From positions 1 through 6,348 of the forward strand of contig DAOVFE010000108.1 of assembly GCA_030673085.1 (NCBI GenBank): a stretch of 6,348 nt of DNA, in the 5' to 3' direction. Numbering within the stretch: the first letter of the stretch is position 1; every line of letters begins with the position of its first letter. This document shows positions 5,132 through 6,348 of this stretch, piece by piece. The stretch is from Anaerolineales bacterium (lineage in GTDB: Bacteria; Chloroflexota; Anaerolineae; Anaerolineales; E44-bin32). Both the position numbers and the translations under genes were made by a program. The notes beneath the pieces were generated by a model. It saw only the letters and a list, made by a program, of their open reading frames with translations, did no database searches and was not told the DNA's origin.

Positions 5132-5947
5132 ATGGGTAAATGGCTGAAGGCAGCATTTTTTTCCGTACTGCTGATCGCCGCCGGATACTTCTTCGGCACA
5201 ATTTGCGGGCGTATGGAACAGTTCTCTGAATTGCTCCTTTCCGCCTCTGGCAGCCTGATAAAACCACTGCTATGGCTCCTCTTTGCTCTGGCCGTTATGG
5301 CCATAGCTGCCGGCCTGGTCGCCGCGCTTCTAAGACCCGCCTGGACTGGAATTCTGGCTTACATCCTCTCCGGAGCAGGCATTCTTCTTGGTTGGCAAGT
5401 CTCAAAAGAAAGCTTCATCTTAGTATTGATCTATGTCCTGGCTGGATCTCTTTATATAGTCGGCGTAGCCGGGGACATGAATGAACGGATCAAGCTCTCT
5501 ATGCAATCCATCAGAAAGGGGCAGGGGGTACTGCTGGCTACACTTGCGCTTCTTCTCTGCGGAAGTCTATACATCCACTGTACAGATTACATCGAACGAG
5601 AAGGATTCTCCATCCCTGATCCATACATGGATATTCTCATGGAACAAACGGTGAAACAGGTCGAAGATCAAGTACCGGAGATTATGCGCCCACTGATCAT
5701 GCCCACGTTCGAAGAGGAGTTCCGAGACACCATCGGCGAGCTCTTCGAGCAAATGATGGCGCCTTATGAGAAGCTTATCCCACTGACTATAGCTTCAACT
5801 CTGTTTTTTTCATTATCCACGATCACCAATTTGCTGGCTTTTGTGCCCAATGCTGCCGTGAGCCAGGTTGTCTCATTGCTTGTATCGTTGGGAATTGTAA
5901 AGGTGGTCAGCAAAGAACAGGAAGTAGAACGGCTGACCATCGACTAA
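5132..5947 (+). CDS. Polytopic membrane protein of unknown function
   Basis: A 271-residue protein with about seven hydrophobic segments: roughly residues 5-24, 44-67, 70-90, 94-113, 131-149, 214-238 and 242-258. The basic loop at 114-130 (NERIKLSMQSIRKG) fits the cytoplasmic side. The long acidic segment at 151-213 (including EQTVKQVEDQVPEIMRP and EEEFRDTIGELFEQMM) fits the outside and probably forms amphipathic helices. The first segment could double as an uncleaved signal anchor. The last segment may lie in or across the membrane before a charged tail (KEQEVERLTID). I recognise no family, and no catalytic or transport motif is visible. Start: GAGG at 5121-5124, seven bases before the ATG. 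It lies 153 bases after degV, separated by two strong hairpins, so it is probably transcribed independently. Real coding status is strongly supported by length and membrane pattern. Confidence 0.78.
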   Translation: MGKWLKAAFFSVLLIAAGYFFGTICGRMEQFSELLLSASGSLIKPLLWLLFALAVMAIAAGLVAALLRPAWTGILAYILSGAGILLGWQVSKESFILVLIYVLAGSLYIVGVAGDMNERIKLSMQSIRKGQGVLLATLALLLCGSLYIHCTDYIEREGFSIPDPYMDILMEQTVKQVEDQVPEIMRPLIMPTFEEEFRDTIGELFEQMMAPYEKLIPLTIASTLFFSLSTITNLLAFVPNAAVSQVVSLLVSLGIVKVVSKEQEVERLTID

Positions 5948-5984
5948 GGCTTTGCCGGATATCCAGGTCTCTTTACATAAGAGC

Positions 5985-6011
5985 GAAGAACTCCGCAGCA
6001 AGCTGATCTTC
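5985..6011 (+). repeat. REP-like hairpin, copy C, deletion form
   Basis: GAAGAACTCCGCAGCAAGCTG matches copies A and B, then jumps straight to ATCTTC. The outer pair GAAGA (5985-5989) with TCTTC (6007-6011) and the tip stem CAGC / GCTG are kept. The middle of the right arm, about five bases, is missing, so the stem has a one-sided bulge. Confidence 0.62.
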
Positions 6012-6014
6012 CAA

Positions 6015-6102
6015 GGAAAAAGCCAACAGGGGGGCTGCTGCCCTCAAACCTCCGCTTGCCATTCATCCGCGCAGCAAGCTGCGGGGTATTCTGGCTTTTT
6101 CC
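6015..6102. repeat. Palindromic element bounded by an 11-bp inverted repeat
   Basis: GGAAAAAGCCA (6015-6025) and TGGCTTTTTCC (6092-6102) are perfect inverted repeats. Between them lie a small hairpin, GGGC TGCT GCCC (6032-6043), and REP-like copy D. Read as RNA, this forms a multi-branched structure. Read as DNA, it resembles a paired-REP (BIME) or a tiny non-autonomous element. No target-site duplication is evident. Confidence 0.6.
6058..6086 (-). repeat. REP-like hairpin, copy D, inverted
   Basis: GCCATTCATCC (6058-6068) is the exact reverse complement of the GGATGAATGGC following copy A, so this copy lies in the opposite orientation. It is followed by the stem CGCAGC / GCTGCG (6070-6083) with a G-G mismatch below it. 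The loop reads AA on the + strand, where an inverted copy should show TT. Confidence 0.6.
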
Positions 6103-6348
6103 CATAAATACCCGCCAGGAAATCGGGGGATGAAAGATGTCTTTCACCTGTACTCCGGGCTGCCAACTAATGGTAGGATTCGCCAATCGGCCGCCCAACC
6201 ATCCCTTCTGCAAAGGACCTGGCGAGAAAGCGATTTCAGTGCATGGCTGGCCGCAAGAGCCCGCACAGACAGAAACCATAAACAGCGCGCATCGCACACT
6301 ATCGATTGATGCCGGATTCTTCAGCATGCATGAGCGCTCTAACAGCGC

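Larger units (their letters stand above)
5948..6348. other. Gene-free end of the window with hairpin cluster
   Basis: No supported gene. The first part (5985-6102) is a cluster of palindromes. Beyond it, several overlapping frames are open: 59 codons at 6130-6309 with a weak AGGA site nine bases upstream, a frame from an ATG at 6137 that runs off the window, and a - strand frame running through the repeats. Their Arg, Ser and Pro-rich translations look like chance frames. A near-palindrome TGAAAGATGTCTTTCA (6131-6146) and a 5-bp hairpin at 6334-6348 are also present. Confidence 0.45.

Noticed and set aside
4882..5304. 140-residue - strand frame
   Set aside because: It lies opposite degV, two hairpins and the membrane protein gene, all better explained on the + strand.
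6130..6309. 59-residue + strand frame with AGGA upstream
   Set aside because: Weak ribosome binding site, Arg- and Ser-rich composition and overlapping open frames make chance more likely. It cannot be excluded.
5944..6327. 127-residue - strand frame
   Set aside because: It crosses both REP-like copies and the inverted-repeat unit. Other frames over the same bases are also open, so length alone is not evidence.

Overview
The window reads as an ordinary chromosomal stretch from an uncultured bacterium. I count seven protein genes, all on the + strand. Most have a clear Shine-Dalgarno sequence of the AGGAGG type, and base composition is moderate. Gaps between genes run from about 130 to 520 bases, so each gene is probably its own transcription unit. 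The gene set (DUF6485 cysteine-rich protein, MscL ending in a zinc ribbon, stand-alone PAS protein of the DUF438 type, DegV lipid-binding protein, cupin) would fit an anaerobe such as a Dehalococcoidia-type Chloroflexota, a Firmicute or a Desulfobacterota relative. No marker here settles the lineage, so this is a guess.

Layout: 39-219 holds what looks like a frameshifted gene remnant on the - strand. 245-1114 encodes a two-domain arrestin-fold protein (Spo0M-like). 1394-1597 encodes a DUF6485 protein. 1866-2327 is mscL with a C-terminal zinc ribbon. 2456-2803 is a single-domain cupin. 2804-3207 has no gene but carries a REP-like hairpin, a two-part hairpin and a possible promoter. 3208-3612 is a PAS protein. 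3613-4135 has no confident gene and ends in a structured leader. 4136-4978 is degV. 4978-5068 holds two strong hairpins in tandem. 5132-5947 is a polytopic membrane protein of unknown function. 5948-6348 has no confident gene and carries two altered copies of the REP-like hairpin inside a larger inverted-repeat structure.

The genes do not form a visible pathway or defence system. The common theme is envelope and sensing: an osmotic safety valve (MscL), a fatty-acid carrier (DegV), a small-ligand sensor (PAS) and a membrane protein. The most distinctive non-coding content is a hairpin family with the core CCGCAGCAAGCTGCGG, present in four variant copies. These variants include a compensatory base change, a symmetric copy starting on the last base of the degV stop codon, a deletion derivative, and a copy with its loop in the opposite sense. 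They resemble the REP sequences spread by RAYT (TnpA-REP) transposases, but no such transposase is in the window. I see no CRISPR array, rRNA, tRNA, phage gene or clear new multi-gene system.
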